In this document: piece by piece, positions 1-12,088 of the stretch
Layout: each line of letters starts with the position of its first letter
How positions within the stretch are numbered: position 1 is the first letter of the stretch
From: Apostichopus japonicus
Taxonomy: Eukaryota > Echinodermata > Holothuroidea > Aspidochirotida > Stichopodidae
NCBI RefSeq assembly: GCF_037975245.1
Contig: NC_092583.1
Location: forward strand, 7,205,264 to 7,269,263
Direction of reading: 5' to 3'
DNA length: 64,000 nt
Notes under the pieces: model-generated
Told to the model about the DNA's origin: nothing
The model's input: the letters and a program-made list of their open reading frames with translations, nothing else
The model's database searches: none
Position numbers and translations under genes: made by a program

Positions 1-120
1 CTCTAACGCTTAGAATGGAATTATAAACGCGGTATCTAATTTAACCATTGGCATTCTAAAGTAGTCAGTTCACATGACTGCTAAGTTTTTGCAACTTGGC
101 CTGCCATAGCCACAATATAA

Positions 121-594
121 CAGGGGCGTCGGAAGCTAATTTGGATTGGTACGGCAGATCAGAGGATTGCCATCTATCATAATTTATGAGGGGGGGGGGC
201 GTCTAGTAGGTCAAATACGCTACGCGCCACCATGGTTGGCGCCTAGCGTAATGGACAATTTTTTTAAAAATGCCTCCCAGATTGCAGGAAATGGCACTTC
301 CCGAGCTTGAAAACAAGACCCCTGCCATGCCAGAGTAGTCACATTTAGCCTACTTGCCGTAATCATTATTGATAATTATTGAAAAATATACCTCCCAGAT
401 TGCAGGAAATAGCAGTTCACATGTGTCATATGAAACAACAAGATTTCAAGCGTAACGAGATTAATTAACATATCAGAGAAGGTCCAAAACTGTCTGTTTT
501 TGGTTCTTATTTTGTGCCATTTTTTTTTTCTTAGTCCTACTTTTTTTCTTCATTTTTAGCGCCGTGAATATTGGTCCCGGCTCCGACGTCCCTG
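121..594. mobile_element. Non-autonomous hAT-like element (MITE)
   Basis: The left end reads CAGGGGCGTCGGAAGC and the right end, reverse-complemented, reads CAGGGACGTCGGAGCC. These are imperfect terminal inverted repeats with the CAGKGGCG-type start of hAT elements. The flanks share TATAA (116-120 and 595-599), shorter than the usual 8-bp hAT duplication, so the superfamily call is tentative. The interior has no coding potential. It carries two copies of a motif beginning CCTCCCAGATTGCAGGAAAT (about 272 and 391). Diverged copies of that motif lie outside the element near 1131 and 2637. Confidence 0.5.
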
Positions 595-1392
595 TATAAT
601 CTGTAGCCGATTAATTTTCGATTATCATACCCGTCTTTGAGCTTGAAGAGTAGAATGTTGTGTATTTCCTCAGTCACATTCTCCTATCATGGTGAGATCT
701 GCACATTTTAACGAGGTTGTAAAGTATCCTAAACTATCTCCAATCCTTATCTTCTATTTTTTGTTTTCTTCTTCTTCATGAACCCTCTAAAACAATAGAA
801 ATATCAATTAAGGTTTGGCTCTCTAGATTAATGACTCCTATATGCCTACTTCTTACAAACACAATACATGAAGCCAGTACACATCCGACCCCGTAGACTG
901 TTTAAAACCATATTCCTAATACGGGAAGACATTACAGTTAGGCTTCACTTTCAGTAAGAAAGTCCAGTATATAGCTCCTTTGTCGCTGTTTACTAAGCAA
1001 AACTACATTACGTGACATATGCTTTATTGTGTCAGGCTGATACATGTAGGTTCAACACGCAATCTTACGTCATTACCGGGGCGTATCCAGCCGGCTCGCA
1101 GCGTGCAAGAAAATTGCTGGTTTTGACACCCCCCAGATCACCGGAAACGGCACATCTCGGGCTTGAAAATGACCAACTAGATGTTCACTTTTGCCTGAGA
1201 ACCAATTATTTTCCCAATATTTTTTTTCATCCATAACATTCTTGAAGCTTGTTACCAGTCACACATTATGTTCGACCTCATCGCATCTCCTGTGGATCAT
1301 TGCTTTTGTAGGTGAATCTACGTCGCGGCCCACAATACCCGTCAGCATGGGCGGTTATCATGAGGGGTGGGGGGCGAGGGGGGGGGGACATG
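595..1392. other. Intergenic, no gene seen
   Basis: No convincing coding potential. It contains a diverged copy, near 1131-1180, of the CCTCCCAGAT..GGAAAT motif also found inside the 121-594 element, so at least part is old transposon sequence. Confidence 0.4.
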
Positions 1393-1482
1393 TCCCCCAA
1401 TATTTTAGGTGGAGGGTATAGTATCTAATATCCCCCAATATTTTAGGTGGAGGGTATAGTATCTAATATCCCCCAATATTTG
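1393..1482. repeat. 38-bp tandem repeat, about 2.4 copies
   Basis: The unit starts TCCCCCAATATTTTAGGTGG and ends ATAGTATCTAATA. Copies are at 1393-1430 and 1431-1468, with a partial copy after that. It follows a G-rich run and an ACATGTCCCCC motif that recurs near 52.8 kb. Confidence 0.85.
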
Positions 1483-1555
1483 GTGGCTTATTTTTTTTTA
1501 GCATAGGTTTTTGTTTTATGATATCGCTAGTAATTTTAAAATAGAAAATGCTTAA

Positions 1556-1770
<215 letters not shown>

Positions 1771-2909
1771 ATATTGCCAAGGGGCGGGGGGCGAAGGGTG
1801 GAGACCCATTTTTGGGGTATTTTTTATGATATCGAAGTTTTATAGTAGCCGTTATTAGAGGTTTTAATATTTGTACACCAATAAATTAACTGTCTGAATT
1901 TTCGAAAATTCCTTGACCAACCTTCATCATGATATTTTCCTCTACTGAGCAATTTTGACCGATCTGTTAGGGTTGAAGGTTTTTTTTTCTACATTGGTTG
2001 TCCATAGTGTAACGCTAACTCAGTCTAAGATTCTGGTGCGTCCAAATATTCCCTGCTGAGGACTGGTGGTGGTATGGAAACAAATGCGGCTTGGATGGTT
2101 GTATGTTAGTAACGACGAGCCTTAAATCTCGCTATTACATGCAAAAGATATAACACATAGACAAACGAGTAAAGAACAAGCGCTGTGTAGATTTCGCAAT
2201 CTATTACTATAACCAGCCACGGTACAAACAATACATCGGCACGAAGCCCTCAATAATAGGTAGAAAACATGCACTTAACGATAATGGTCACAAACGGGGT
2301 CTCAATACCTCAAGAGCCCTATAACGATACGTACAAAAGTGTATAAAAGACGAATACAAGACAGATACAAGTACGACCACAATGGTCGGAGCCAGGGCTA
2401 CTACCGAACCAAACGATTCAGATCGGGAGCGAAGACTGGTCACAAGTCTTGAGGTCTGCTTCAGCTGAGCTGGTGAGCAGACATCACGTGACCTGTAATT
2501 ATTACGTAATGTAGCCTACGACAAATAGAGGGCGATACATATGATGACCAACGGCATCACAATAGATTAAATTTTGTGCAACGTTATGGGTACCCTGGGT
2601 TCGCGCGTAGCGTACAAGAAATTTTTGGCAAGTGTACCTCCCAGATCGCCGGAAATAACATTCCCCATACCCAATGATGCCCCAAACCTTAAGTTTTAGA
2701 TGTCATGGCTTAGAAATTTAGTAAGGGGAAATGCATGGGCGTCTGCAGAAAAAAATCAGGGGACAAATAATTCAAGTAGACTTTTGTATACGATGGGTCT
2801 GGGGTCCTCTCCCATGCAGAAAACAACTAAAGACTGCCGCAAATGCGATTTCCGTCCTATATTTAACAACTGTGGATAAATATAATAAAATGAGAACTGG
2901 ACGTGAAGC
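1771..2909. other. Intergenic, no gene seen; ends at retrotransposon target site
   Basis: No gene recognised. A CCTCCCAGATCGCCGGAAAT motif near 2637 relates it to the element at 121-594. The last four bases, AAGC (2906-2909), are the target duplication of the LTR retrotransposon. Confidence 0.4.
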
Positions 2910-3484
2910 TGTAGTGACCGCACTGCAAGCGAGCCTATATATTCCCTCTCGCAAAGTGGAACAGCCTACTTATTTTGTTTATAGACATTCTGTCGCCCAA
3001 CTTTCTTGCTTATCTCCACTCCCATTTATAGTAAACTTGAACAAAGAGGACCAGTGTCCAACGAGAGAAAGTTTTGGGGTCATAAGTTCAAGTGTAGAGC
3101 GACATATTTTTATCAGTCACTTCGTTCATAGAATCGGTCAGCGAAGGTTGTTCCCTAAGCCGTAATACTACTTTATAACTACAATATATACCATTGCCTA
3201 CACTACAGCGATAGCTGGCTAAAAAGGCCGATACTTCACATATTTTTCGTATATTCTTCGGGAATCCACCGGACATTTATGTGTGGGATGTAGCAATGCA
3301 ACCCACCAATTACTAGCGGATTCAGTGATACATTTATTCATTTACAAGGATTTTTATATATTTACGGATCTATCCTGGAACTGACAGTTCAAGTTCCCTG
3401 GACCGACGCAAGGAGGGTTAGACTAGACAGAATAATTATTAGAGGTTAGTAGTATTTATTATTATTATTTACAAGACCTCTAAA
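2910..3484 (+). repeat. 5' LTR
   Basis: Starts TGTAGTGACC and ends AAGACCTCTAAA. It is the same length as the 3' LTR and appears identical to it. A TATA-like CTATATATTCC near 2934 could be the promoter. Confidence 0.95.
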
Positions 3485-3485
3485 T

Positions 3486-3503
3486 TGGTGACCCCGACGT
3501 GAT
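3486..3503 (+). other. Primer binding site, tRNA-Trp
   Basis: TGGTGACCCCGACGTGAT starts one base after the LTR. It is complementary over 18 nt to the tRNA-Trp 3' terminus (..ATCACGTCGGGGTCACCA) as I recall that tRNA. Confidence 0.85.
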
Positions 3504-3643
3504 AGTTTAATTCTTCCTTGTGAGTTTATCAGGATATTGACTGTGTGTAAACGAACAGTTCAGCCAGTACAGTTTGTGTAGTCACACGACATTTCATAAT
3601 TTACTAGCTTATACACTCGCTTAGAATATCGGTCAAACCCGGC

Positions 3644-4366
3644 ATGAACATTCATTTTCTATTCGTGGCGGATTCTCGTTCATATTCATTCGAGCGTTAT
3701 TCATTACCAGCGAGTTACGACATAAACATAGACTATATTATTAAACGGGGAGCTACAGTCCAAGATTTATTATCACCGACACTATCCAGGCTCCGACATT
3801 ATATCAGTGATAGTTGGGTAATAGTTAAAGTAGCTGCAGGCATCAACAATCTCACAGAATTTTCTAGTCGGGACTCCAGGGGAAAGCGCGCCCTCAAGAC
3901 ATCTCGCGTAACATCGCATGAGCTTTTCAACGAGTTAGAATGTTTCAAACATAGCGTACTCGCCACACACCCCAAGTCTATCGTATCATTCGCCACTATT
4001 CCACCTGCGTCGTTCTTGAAATTCCAACAGTATAGGAACTTACGATCGCCCATTTTCACGGCAGCCGAACTATCTACATTCCAACATCAGCACAATATAA
4101 CAATTGACGCCATCAATCGGCAAATTAAGGAGTACAATCGTAACGCACCGAACATCATTCAGCCTTGGAATTTGTCTTGGCACACATCTATCCGCAAAGC
4201 CGACAAACGCCGATCCCGCTCCGGTCGTCCACTGCGTAGAATTCGAAACAATTTCACACACTTATATGACGGTCTACACGCGATTTCATCGATCAAGCGT
4301 AAGTGGCATATAGAGCTGGTCAAATCGTTCAGCAAGGAACTACAAGCACTTCAAGAGTTAAATTAA
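3644..4366 (+). CDS. SGNH/GDSL-hydrolase-like ORF upstream of gag
   Basis: A 240-residue ORF lies between the primer site and gag. It shows the SGNH blocks in the right order: block I V8-A-D-S-R12 (nucleophile S11), block II RGATVQDL (G36), block III AAGINNL (G66, N68) and block V LYDGLHA (D209, H212). So all four signature residues S, G, N and H are present. Family knowledge: SGNH proteins are esterases or lipases, and an esterase domain occurs in ORF1 of CR1-like LINEs. I do not know of one in CsRn1 elements. It is in the same frame as gag, separated by a 57-nt spacer with one further in-frame stop, so it is a separate protein, perhaps followed by reinitiation. A role in membrane or lipid handling is a guess. 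No signal peptide is evident. Confidence 0.75.
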   Translation: MNIHFLFVADSRSYSFERYSLPASYDINIDYIIKRGATVQDLLSPTLSRLRHYISDSWVIVKVAAGINNLTEFSSRDSRGKRALKTSRVTSHELFNELECFKHSVLATHPKSIVSFATIPPASFLKFQQYRNLRSPIFTAAELSTFQHQHNITIDAINRQIKEYNRNAPNIIQPWNLSWHTSIRKADKRRSRSGRPLRRIRNNFTHLYDGLHAISSIKRKWHIELVKSFSKELQALQELN

Positions 4367-4423
4367 GCGGGTGTATCCTTAATATTCTATAACATTTCAT
4401 GTAACTAAATTGTTTATGTCATC

Positions 4424-5293
4424 ATGACCGATCCAGAGAAAAAAACCGAAACCCAGTCAAGACTCGCTGCAGTTAGTTTGAAACTACCTCCCTTTTGGCC
4501 GAACGATCCGACCATTTGGTTCGCACAGGTCGAAGCGCAGTTTACCACGCGTGGCATTACGTCAGAGCAGACGCAATACGCATACGTTGTCGCTTCCCTT
4601 CAGCCCGAGATAGCACAGGAAGTTAGGGATTTATTGTTGCACACGCCCGCCAAACAACCGTATTCTACATTGAAGTCCGAGCTAATTAAGCGAACAAGTG
4701 CGTCGGAACAAAGGCGGCTACATCAACTACTCATATCAGAGGAACTCGGCGATCGCAAACCGTCACAACTATTACGGCGCATGCGCCAGCTTCTCGGGGA
4801 TAGCAAATTAGAGGACAATTTCCTCCGCCAGCTGTTCTTACAACGACTACCGACTAATGTGCAGCTTATTCTAGCAACCACTAGCGAGACAATCGACGTT
4901 GAGCAACTTGCAGTCATTGCAGACAAAATCATGGAAGTAACCCCGTCTGTCCATCAGGTCTCGGCCATTGCACCTACCCCTACGGTTAATTCTGTCAATG
5001 CACCTTCTACAGAGATAGCAGAATTGAGGGAAATGGTCGCAGCTCTCACACTGAAAGTTGAGGCCCTAGGTAGACAGCAAGGTAACCGAACCAATAGGAG
5101 CCGGTCTAAACCGAGGGATGGTAAGTCATCCCAACGACGAACAAGGTCTCCGTCTTCTGAGCGTTCCCATGCTGGATCTCAGTGTTGGTACCACTGGCAA
5201 TATGGTGCTGCAGCGGAGAAATGTACACCACCATGTAACTTTCAGACATCCGGTAACCAAAACAAGTCCCCAAACTCAACAGCCAGCGATTAG
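4424..5293 (+). CDS. gag: Retrotransposon Gag (capsid-nucleocapsid)
   Basis: This 289-residue protein has a capsid-like region at about 18-175, including [13 protein letters not shown] and [11 protein letters not shown], typical of CsRn1-type arthropod and echinoderm Gag. A basic RS-rich stretch (220-250) follows, then a zinc motif C254-X2-H257-X9-C267-X3-C271. The CHCC order is diagnostic of the clade. Gag assembles the particle and packages RNA. The frame overlaps the pol frame at 5257-5293, where a slippery heptamer lies. The preceding ORF ends 57 nt upstream in the same frame. Confidence 0.92.
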   Translation: MTDPEKKTETQSRLAAVSLKLPPFWPNDPTIWFAQVEAQFTTRGITSEQTQYAYVVASLQPEIAQEVRDLLLHTPAKQPYSTLKSELIKRTSASEQRRLHQLLISEELGDRKPSQLLRRMRQLLGDSKLEDNFLRQLFLQRLPTNVQLILATTSETIDVEQLAVIADKIMEVTPSVHQVSAIAPTPTVNSVNAPSTEIAELREMVAALTLKVEALGRQQGNRTNRSRSKPRDGKSSQRRTRSPSSERSHAGSQCWYHWQYGAAAEKCTPPCNFQTSGNQNKSPNSTASD

Positions 5294-8200
5294 GAACGAC
5301 GAATCGTCCTGGCGCATCATCCAGCAGTCGTTTATTTTATATCACTGACCGCCGGACAGGTTCCAGATTTTTAGTTGACACCGGGGCTGAGGTGAGCGTC
5401 TTTCCTGCGACAAAAGTGGAAAAAGGGAAACAGCCATTGTTTACCTTAAATGCCGTAAACCAGACACCCATCTCTGCCTTTGGTGAGAGGTCATTCACAC
5501 TCGACATTGGTCTACGACGCGTTTATCGCTGGGTCTTCATACTAGCCGATGTAGCATCGCCATTACTAGGTGCTGATTTCCTCGCTCACTTTTCATTAGC
5601 CGTGGACGTCAAACATCGCAAGCTAATCGATCTCGAAACATCGCTCAGCGTAAACGTGCGCACTTCAACAGACACGTCGCCGAGTCCGTCTTATCGTATC
5701 TCCAATCTACAATCGCAGTATCACGCGTTACTCGACACATATCCGGACATCACCAGACCATGCTACAAGGAAACGGCAATCAAGCATAACATTACCCATC
5801 ACATTATTACAAAGGGTACCCCTGTATTCGCACGGCCTCGTAGATTAGTGTCGGACAAATATCGGATTGCGAAAGACGAATTCGAACACATGATCCAACT
5901 AGGAATCGTCAGGCCCTCAGAGAGCTGTTGGTCTTCACCCCTTCACATGGTTCCTAAGAAGTCTGGTGACTGGCGTCCATGTGGTGACTACCGGGCCCTC
6001 AACAATTCAACCGTGCCCGATAGGTACCCCATACCACATATTCATGACTTTACATCTTCTCTCCATGGTAAAACCATTTTCTCCAAGATTGACCTTGTAA
6101 GAGCTTATCATCAGATACCTGTCGAGCCAGATGACGTTCCCAAAACTGCCATCACTACCCCATTTGGCATGTTCGAATTTGTGAGAATGCCGTTCGGTCT
6201 CAGGAATAGTGCCCAGACATTTCAGCGTTTCATCGACCAAGTATTACGAGGCCTCCCATTCGTATATGCGTACATCGATGACCTGCTCATCGCTAGTTCT
6301 TCACATGAAGAGCACTACGATCATCTGCGACAACTCTTCGATCGCCTTCATGAACACGGAATAGTAATCAATCCTTCGAAGAGCATTTTCGGCGTTTCAT
6401 CTCTGGATTTTCTAGGACATCACGTCGATGCAAGTGGCATTACTCCATTAACGGACAAAGTCAAAGCAATCACTGACTTTCCGCCACCTGATACACTCCG
6501 CAAGTTACGAGAGTTTCTGGGGCTTGTTAATTTCTATAGACGGTTCATTCCAAACTGTGCTATCATCATTCAACCTCTGACTGATCTCTTACGAACTAAT
6601 CTTAAGAACATGCCTATCACCTTGACGGATATTCAGTTACAGGCATTTTCGAATGTCAAAGCTTCACTTGCACAATCTACACTTCTCAATCATCTACACC
6701 CTACCGCCCAGCTCTGTCTGATGGTAGACGCTTCGGACGTAGCTGTAGGTGGGGTTCTCCAGCAGTTAGTGGGAGGTAACTGGGAGCCAATCGCATTCTT
6801 TTCGAAGCGCCTACAGAAAGCGGAAACTCGTTACAGCACATTCGGTCGCGAGTTATTGGCTGTATATCTCACCATTCGCTACTTTCGTCATCTCCTAGAA
6901 GGTAGACAATTTCACGTCTTATCAGATCATAAGCCACTTACATATTCATTCTTGACTAGTCCTGACAAGTACTCACCACGAGAAATTCGTCATTTGGATT
7001 TCGTCTCACAGTTTACTACGGACATACGTCATATCAAAGGTAAAGATAACGTTGTAGCAGATGCCTTATCTCGAAGCACAATCAACACAGTCAGTGCTTC
7101 GAATATAGATTTTAAAGCAATATCAGCGGAACAGGAAGTCGACGAAGAGCTCAGCAAGCTACGTCAGTCGTCGACTTTGCAATTCAAAGAAGTTCCGTTA
7201 CCGTCATCTCAAGGTACCATCACTTGTGACATCTCTACAGGCACATCCAGACCATATGTGCCACAAAGATTTCGTCGTGCAGTTTTCGACTCCCTGCATT
7301 CTTTATCTCATCCAGGCATTCGGGCAACACAACATCTCATCACTAAACGTTTCGTGTGGCCCGGTATCAATCGAGACGTTCGTGAATGGACTCGCTCATG
7401 CATCAGGTGTCAGCAGGCCAAGGTACATCGCCACAACGTGGCACCGGTAGGTACCTTCGTAACACCTAATGCACGTTTTGAACACATTCATATTGACATT
7501 GTAGGACCACTTCCACCATCAAACGGATATACGTACCTTCTTACTATAGTTGATCGTTTCTCTCGATGGCCGGAAGCTGTACCTATCAGTGACATCACAG
7601 CTGAAACAATAGCCAAGGCATTCATTCAGCGATGGGTCGCAATATTTGGAGTACCATCTGTAATCACCACAGACAGGGGATCGCAATTTGAATCATCACT
7701 ATTCAGAGAGCTCAGTCGCATGCTCGGTTCGAAACGCATTCGCACAACTTCATACCATCCTGCAGCGAACGGTTTAGTAGAGCGCTTTCATCGACAGCTA
7801 AAAGCCTCGCTTAAAGCGCAGCCGGATTCTACAAACTGGACAGAAGCACTTCCGCTTGCACTCCTAGGTATCCGCGCCACGGTTAAAGCCGACCTTAACT
7901 GCTCCGCTGCAGAACTAGTTTTTGGTTCTCCACTTACATTACCATGCGAACTAGTAACACCCATTGATACTCCTGCCCTGACGGACCCGAGCAAATATTC
8001 AGATCGCTTAAAGCAGCATATGGCAAATCTACGTCCAGCAATAACTAGGCCGTCACGTCACACCAGCCAGTTAGACAAGAATCTACAAACTTGTACACAT
8101 GTGTGGGTTCGCACTGACGCAGTTCGTAAGTCGCTACAGTCCCCGTACAAAGGACCATATCGTGTAATTAGCAAAGGCGATAAGTTTTTCAAGCTAGATT

Positions 8201-8484
8201 ACATCACAAGGGAAGAAATTGTTAGTATAGATCGCTTGAAGGTAGCATACTTAGATAAAGATTTCAGTGACGAACTACTATCAGATCAATCATCACGACC
8301 TAGTGAGCCACCTTCTAGGAAGCCACCATCTGGTAAGCCTCCAGTACGTTCATTGCCTACGCCTATTCTTCGTAAACAAAGTAATATTTCTTCTCCGCCT
8401 CAAGTTAATAGACCAGATAGAGTAACTCGTAGTGGCCGACATGTTCATTGGCCCAGCAGATTTATCCATGAAGTTAGTAGCTAG
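5257..8484 (+). CDS. pol: Pol polyprotein: protease, RT, RNase H, integrase
   Basis: The frame is open from 5257, though the first usable start (GTG) is only at 5392, after the protease active site, which supports entry by frameshift from gag. Protease DTG lies at 5377-5385 ([11 protein letters not shown]). Reverse transcriptase follows, with the YIDD catalytic box at 6271-6282 and a [13 protein letters not shown] connection. RNase H spans about 6715-7075 ([23 protein letters not shown]). Integrase has an HHCC zinc domain near 7300-7420 and catalytic D (7495), D (7672) and E (7780). A GPY/F-like [10 protein letters not shown] motif lies near 8140. No stop or frameshift interrupts it. The basic, proline-rich C-terminus ends just before the polypurine tract. 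Confidence 0.95.
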   Translation, partial: PKQVPKLNSQRLGTTNRPGASSSSRLFYITDRRTGSRFLVDTGAEVSVFPATKVEKGKQPLFTLNAVNQTPISAFGERSFTLDIGLRRVYRWVFILADVASPLLGADFLAHFSLAVDVKHRKLIDLETSLSVNVRTSTDTSPSPSYRISNLQSQYHALLDTYPDITRPCYKETAIKHNITHHIITKGTPVFARPRRLVSDKYRIAKDEFEHMIQLGIVRPSESCWSSPLHMVPKKSGDWRPCGDYRALNNSTVPDRYPIPHIHDFTSSLHGKTIFSKIDLVRAYHQIPVEPDDVPKTAITTPFGMFEFVRMPFGLRNSAQTFQRFIDQVLRGLPFVYAYIDDLLIASSSHEEHYDHLRQLFDRLHEHGIVINPSKSIFGVSSLDFLGHHVDASGITPLTDKVKAITDFPPPDTLRKLREFLGLVNFYRRFIPNCAIIIQPLTDLLRTNLKNMPITLTDIQLQAFSNVKASLAQSTLLNHLHPTAQLCLMVDASDVAVGGVLQQLVGGNWEPIAFFSKRLQKAETRYSTFGRELLAVYLTIRYFRHLLEGRQFHVLSDHKPLTYSFLTSPDKYSPREIRHLDFVSQFTTDIRHIKGKDNVVADALSRSTINTVSASNIDFKAISAEQEVDEELSKLRQSSTLQFKEVPLPSSQGTITCDISTGTSRPYVPQRFRRAVFDSLHSLSHPGIRATQHLITKRFVWPGINRDVREWTRSCIRCQQAKVHRHNVAPVGTFVTPNARFEHIHIDIVGPLPPSNGYTYLLTIVDRFSRWPEAVPISDITAETIAKAFIQRWVAIFGVPSVITTDRGSQFESSLFRELSRMLGSKRIRTTSYHPAANGLVERFHRQLKASLKAQPDSTNWTEALPLALLGIRATVKADLNCSAAELVFGSPLTLPCELVTPIDTPALTDPSKYSDRLKQHMANLRPAITRPSRHTSQLDKNLQTCTHVWVRTDAVRKSLQSPYKGPYRVISKGDKFFKLDYITREEIVSIDRLKVAYLDKDFSDELLSDQSSRPSEPPSRKPPSGKPPVRSLPTPILRKQSNISSPPQVNRPDRVTRSGRHVHWPSRFIHEVSS
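5269..5310 (+). promoter_or_regulatory. Probable -1 ribosomal frameshift site between gag and pol
   Basis: CCCAAAC at 5269-5275 fits the X XXY YYZ rule and sits in the correct gag phase (..C CCA AAC..). Pol is in the -1 frame, open from 5257, and gag stops at 5291-5293. A small hairpin can form at 5292-5310 (AGGA-A-CGA / TCGTCCT, loop CGAA). It starts about 16 nt after the heptamer, farther than the usual 5-9 nt, so the stimulator may be something else. Confidence 0.7.
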
Positions 8485-8537
8485 TCATTTTAGCTACGCA
8501 GTTCTAATCGATTGCCTTCCATTGTTATTAGCAATCT

Positions 8538-8546
8538 AGGGGGGAG
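8538..8546 (+). other. Polypurine tract
   Basis: AGGGGGGAG precedes the 3' LTR, separated from it by CTAGA. Plus-strand priming in LTR elements uses such a tract. The 5-nt gap is a little unusual. Confidence 0.6.
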
Positions 8547-8551
8547 CTAGA

Positions 8552-9126
8552 TGTAGTGACCGCACTGCAAGCGAGCCTATATATTCCCTCTCGCAAAGTG
8601 GAACAGCCTACTTATTTTGTTTATAGACATTCTGTCGCCCAACTTTCTTGCTTATCTCCACTCCCATTTATAGTAAACTTGAACAAAGAGGACCAGTGTC
8701 CAACGAGAGAAAGTTTTGGGGTCATAAGTTCAAGTGTAGAGCGACATATTTTTATCAGTCACTTCGTTCATAGAATCGGTCAGCGAAGGTTGTTCCCTAA
8801 GCCGTAATACTACTTTATAACTACAATATATACCATTGCCTACACTACAGCGATAGCTGGCTAAAAAGGCCGATACTTCACATATTTTTCGTATATTCTT
8901 CGGGAATCCACCGGACATTTATGTGTGGGATGTAGCAATGCAACCCACCAATTACTAGCGGATTCAGTGATACATTTATTCATTTACAAGGATTTTTATA
9001 TATTTACGGATCTATCCTGGAACTGACAGTTCAAGTTCCCTGGACCGACGCAAGGAGGGTTAGACTAGACAGAATAATTATTAGAGGTTAGTAGTATTTA
9101 TTATTATTATTTACAAGACCTCTAAA
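8552..9126 (+). repeat. 3' LTR
   Basis: Same 575-bp sequence as 2910-3484, offset by 5,642 bp, and followed by the AAGC target duplication (9127-9130). Confidence 0.95.
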
Positions 9127-9130
9127 AAGC

Positions 9131-10530
9131 TAGCTCAAATTGGCAACACAAAGTGTGAGTTGTTAATGATTGTTGTGTTCGCACTCAGTCCGTTTTGCTG
9201 ACCACAATTTACCAGTCTCTTGTATAGACTATGTTTCACATGATTGAATGTAATACTTCAGCGGAGAAGTCACGCCTAACAGTGTCAATAGTAATAATTC
9301 TCGTCTTTTATAGTAGCATGTCATTTGCACAATGCTGGATCAAACTGCGCCAAAGTTCAATATAGGGGAATTTGAAATGCAACGTTTGGTCAAGACAAAT
9401 GGTGGGGACACGGTATATCATGTCCCCACCACTGAAAAAGTTGGTTGCGACGCGTCCCGCTGTCCCCGCCAGGATCTGCGCCCATATATTGGTGTACAAA
9501 TATAAAAACCTCTCATAACGGCTACTATAAAAATTCGTTGAAGGAAATTAAAAAAATACCAGATATTTCCGAAACTGAACACTACACACATAGACAGTTT
9601 GGAGGCTGTTCATCCTGGATCGCCATTTTCATGTTCACTGATATGATGTGATATCTGATGTTTGCTTTACAAATTCGAATAATTGAAGTGAGACTGAAAT
9701 AAATAACTTTCATAAGTTTATTGGCAATACCCCACATTCTTTTCATTTCGAAAGACGCACAGTTTTAAGTTCATTACACACTGAAGGCTTCGATTCTCTA
9801 TTTGCCTTCAGTTTAGGGAAGATCTTTGGGATTTTCATTCCTATAGATATCGCTAGATATTGCTGGATATCCATACAGTACAGTGTCTTTGGGATTTCTT
9901 GAGATTTTTCGGGGCCTGATTTGGGAAATTGCAAAATCGGGAGTGGTCACACTTCATGCAGGTCAGTGCACGACCTCTAGACGTCACTAATACACAACCC
10001 CGATCACTTGTTATCGATGAAGTGGTGTGTTACTGAATTTTGTGAAGGTCTTGGTACTATGGGCGAAGGTCATTAATTAAGTTTCGTAACTCATCGGGAA
10101 GCATTAGAGGGGTGGGCGTAGGGTTATGAGGCGCGCGTTTTCATGCAGATGGGAACAATCTCAAGATGTGATGGGTGCGTCCGCTCCCTCCCGGGCAATG
10201 ATACGCCTTTGTATCCAGTACATGATATTCACAGGAAATGTGCTCAATTCTCAAATCGCATGCGGAATTTATTTTTAGACTCATTGTTTGACTTACGGTA
10301 CTAGTGGTGGGGTAACAATTAGCATTCAGTTCGCGTTGTATAACATTTTATCTCTGGATGGCAGTGTTGCAGGACATAGGTCTAGTGCAGTTCGCATCCT
10401 GATCTAATACCGAAATGCGTCATGTTCCCCGATGACTCGGTCGAGTTCAAGACCAGCCACAGTTGGTTTCATAGCATAATTTTACAATTGTTTAAGGCGT
10501 CCACACACACACGCGTCATGTGATACAATA
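9131..10530. other. Intergenic, no gene seen
   Basis: No exon-like coding sequence recognised. A short GTGGGGACA...TGTCCCCAC inverted motif near 9400-9440 resembles remnants of the G-rich transposons found elsewhere in the window. Confidence 0.4.
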
Positions 10531-10851
<321 letters not shown>

Positions 10852-11386
10852 AGTGTAATTATGTTACGTGACCGTTCTCATACTTAATGTGGAGAACAGA
10901 TCACGTGGCATAAAAAGGACAACTCAAGGATGAAAGTTAGTTTAGAGCATTTAATAAGCTATTTACATAGCAGAACAAAGTATAAATATGAACATAATAC
11001 ATAACTATAGTTTCTTAATTCAATTAACGTCTTTCTGGACCAGGGAGAGCCGAGGGGAGAGTTTCTGCTTAGTTTCTGGAGTTACCTTAGTGCTAGGCAG
11101 ATAGTGTCCAGGTTTGCTTTAGAAGTAGTTCGGCTGGATATAGAAAGTTCAGGTAGACCGACGAGAATCCATTAGAGAGTAGTAGGTCAGAGTTCCGACA
11201 AAAGGATAGAGTTAAATATATTTACTGTGTTTAATATGGGCATTAATATTAACAATTTCGAAGAAGCGATAAACCTTGCGCAAGATCGTGATACGTGGCG
11301 GAGGTTAATCACTGAGCATGTCGGATAGACGAGACTCAACTTACTACTACTACTACTAATATGGGCACAGTAATCAAAGCCAAGGA
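10852..11386. other. Intergenic, no gene seen
   Basis: No supported gene. It ends in a short (ACT)n run near 11342-11358. Confidence 0.4.
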
Positions 11387-11392
11387 ACCATC

Positions 11393-11492
11393 TTTTTCTT
11401 GGCGACAACCTCTTTTTTTTGGCGACAACCTTTTTTTTTTTTTTTGGCGACAACCTTTTGGCGACAACCTCTTTTTTTTGGTGACAACCTCT
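11393..11492. repeat. Short tandem repeat of T-run plus GGCGACAACCT
   Basis: Five copies of TGGCGACAACCT (the last GGTGACAACCT) are separated by T runs of varying length. The lysine-rich minus-strand frame across it is a by-product. Confidence 0.85.
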
Positions 11493-11781
11493 TAACGGAA
11501 CGAACGGAGAAAACGGAGAGGGCGCTCAATCGGGCGCCTGCGGCTTTTATACCCGGAGTGTAAAGGAATGTTCTAGTAGGCTATGAATATTCACGAAGTC
11601 TGCGAAACACTTTGTTGGCGAGTTCCAGTTATGTAGAATGCGTGAGCGCATCTGGGATCGTAACAATTGGAAGACTCGGAGACTTGAATGGTAACTTATG
11701 TTACCTAATATGGTAGATGAATAATGGTTACATAACAATATATATATATATATATATATGTATACATATATATATATATTT

Positions 11782-11837
<56 letters not shown>

Positions 11838-11841
<4 letters not shown>

Positions 11842-11940
11842 GAAAATCGTAAAGAGTTGGAAAATCAAGAACAGTGAAAAAACTTCCAGTCTCCACCGGG
11901 ATTAGAACCCGGGCCTTCCGCTCTGTACGCGGACACCATA
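11838..11940 (-). repeat. tRNA-derived SINE flanked by (TA)n
   Basis: On the minus strand a tRNA-like head contains GGGTTCTAATCCC, a good RNA polymerase III B box (about 11897-11912 on +). A tail TTGATTTTCCAACTC..ATTTTCATTT then enters the (TA)n tract at 11740-11838. The tail matches 1573-1618. TA repeats lie at both ends. Confidence 0.65.
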
Positions 11941-12088
11941 TATATATATATATATACCTTAGTGAGAGGGGGAAAATGGAAACGTCAAAATTGGAGTTGT
12001 AAGGGGTAGGCTGAGGCGCACGCCCCTTCCGAAATCCTCGATCAGTCACTGGCTACCCTGTGTATTTAATAGGGATAAGCGCTGTAAT

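Larger units (their letters stand above)
2906..9130 (+). mobile_element. Complete Ty3/gypsy LTR retrotransposon, CsRn1-type
   Basis: Two 575-bp direct repeats (2910-3484 and 8552-9126) flank a 5,067-bp interior. AAGC flanks both sides as a 4-bp target duplication. The primer site at 3486-3503, TGGTGACCCCGACGTGAT, matches the complement of the tRNA-Trp 3' end. The gag zinc motif is CHCC, not CCHC. A tRNA-Trp primer plus a CHCC gag is the known hallmark of the CsRn1 clade. The interior order is an SGNH-like ORF, gag, then pol (protease, reverse transcriptase, RNase H, integrase with a GPY/F-like tail). All frames are open, and I saw no difference between the LTRs reading them side by side, so the insertion is young and possibly competent. 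Confidence 0.95.

Noticed and set aside
2731-3165. 144-codon ORF crossing the 5' LTR boundary
   Set aside because: Its second half is LTR sequence repeated at 8556-8807; the first half has no homology I recognise.
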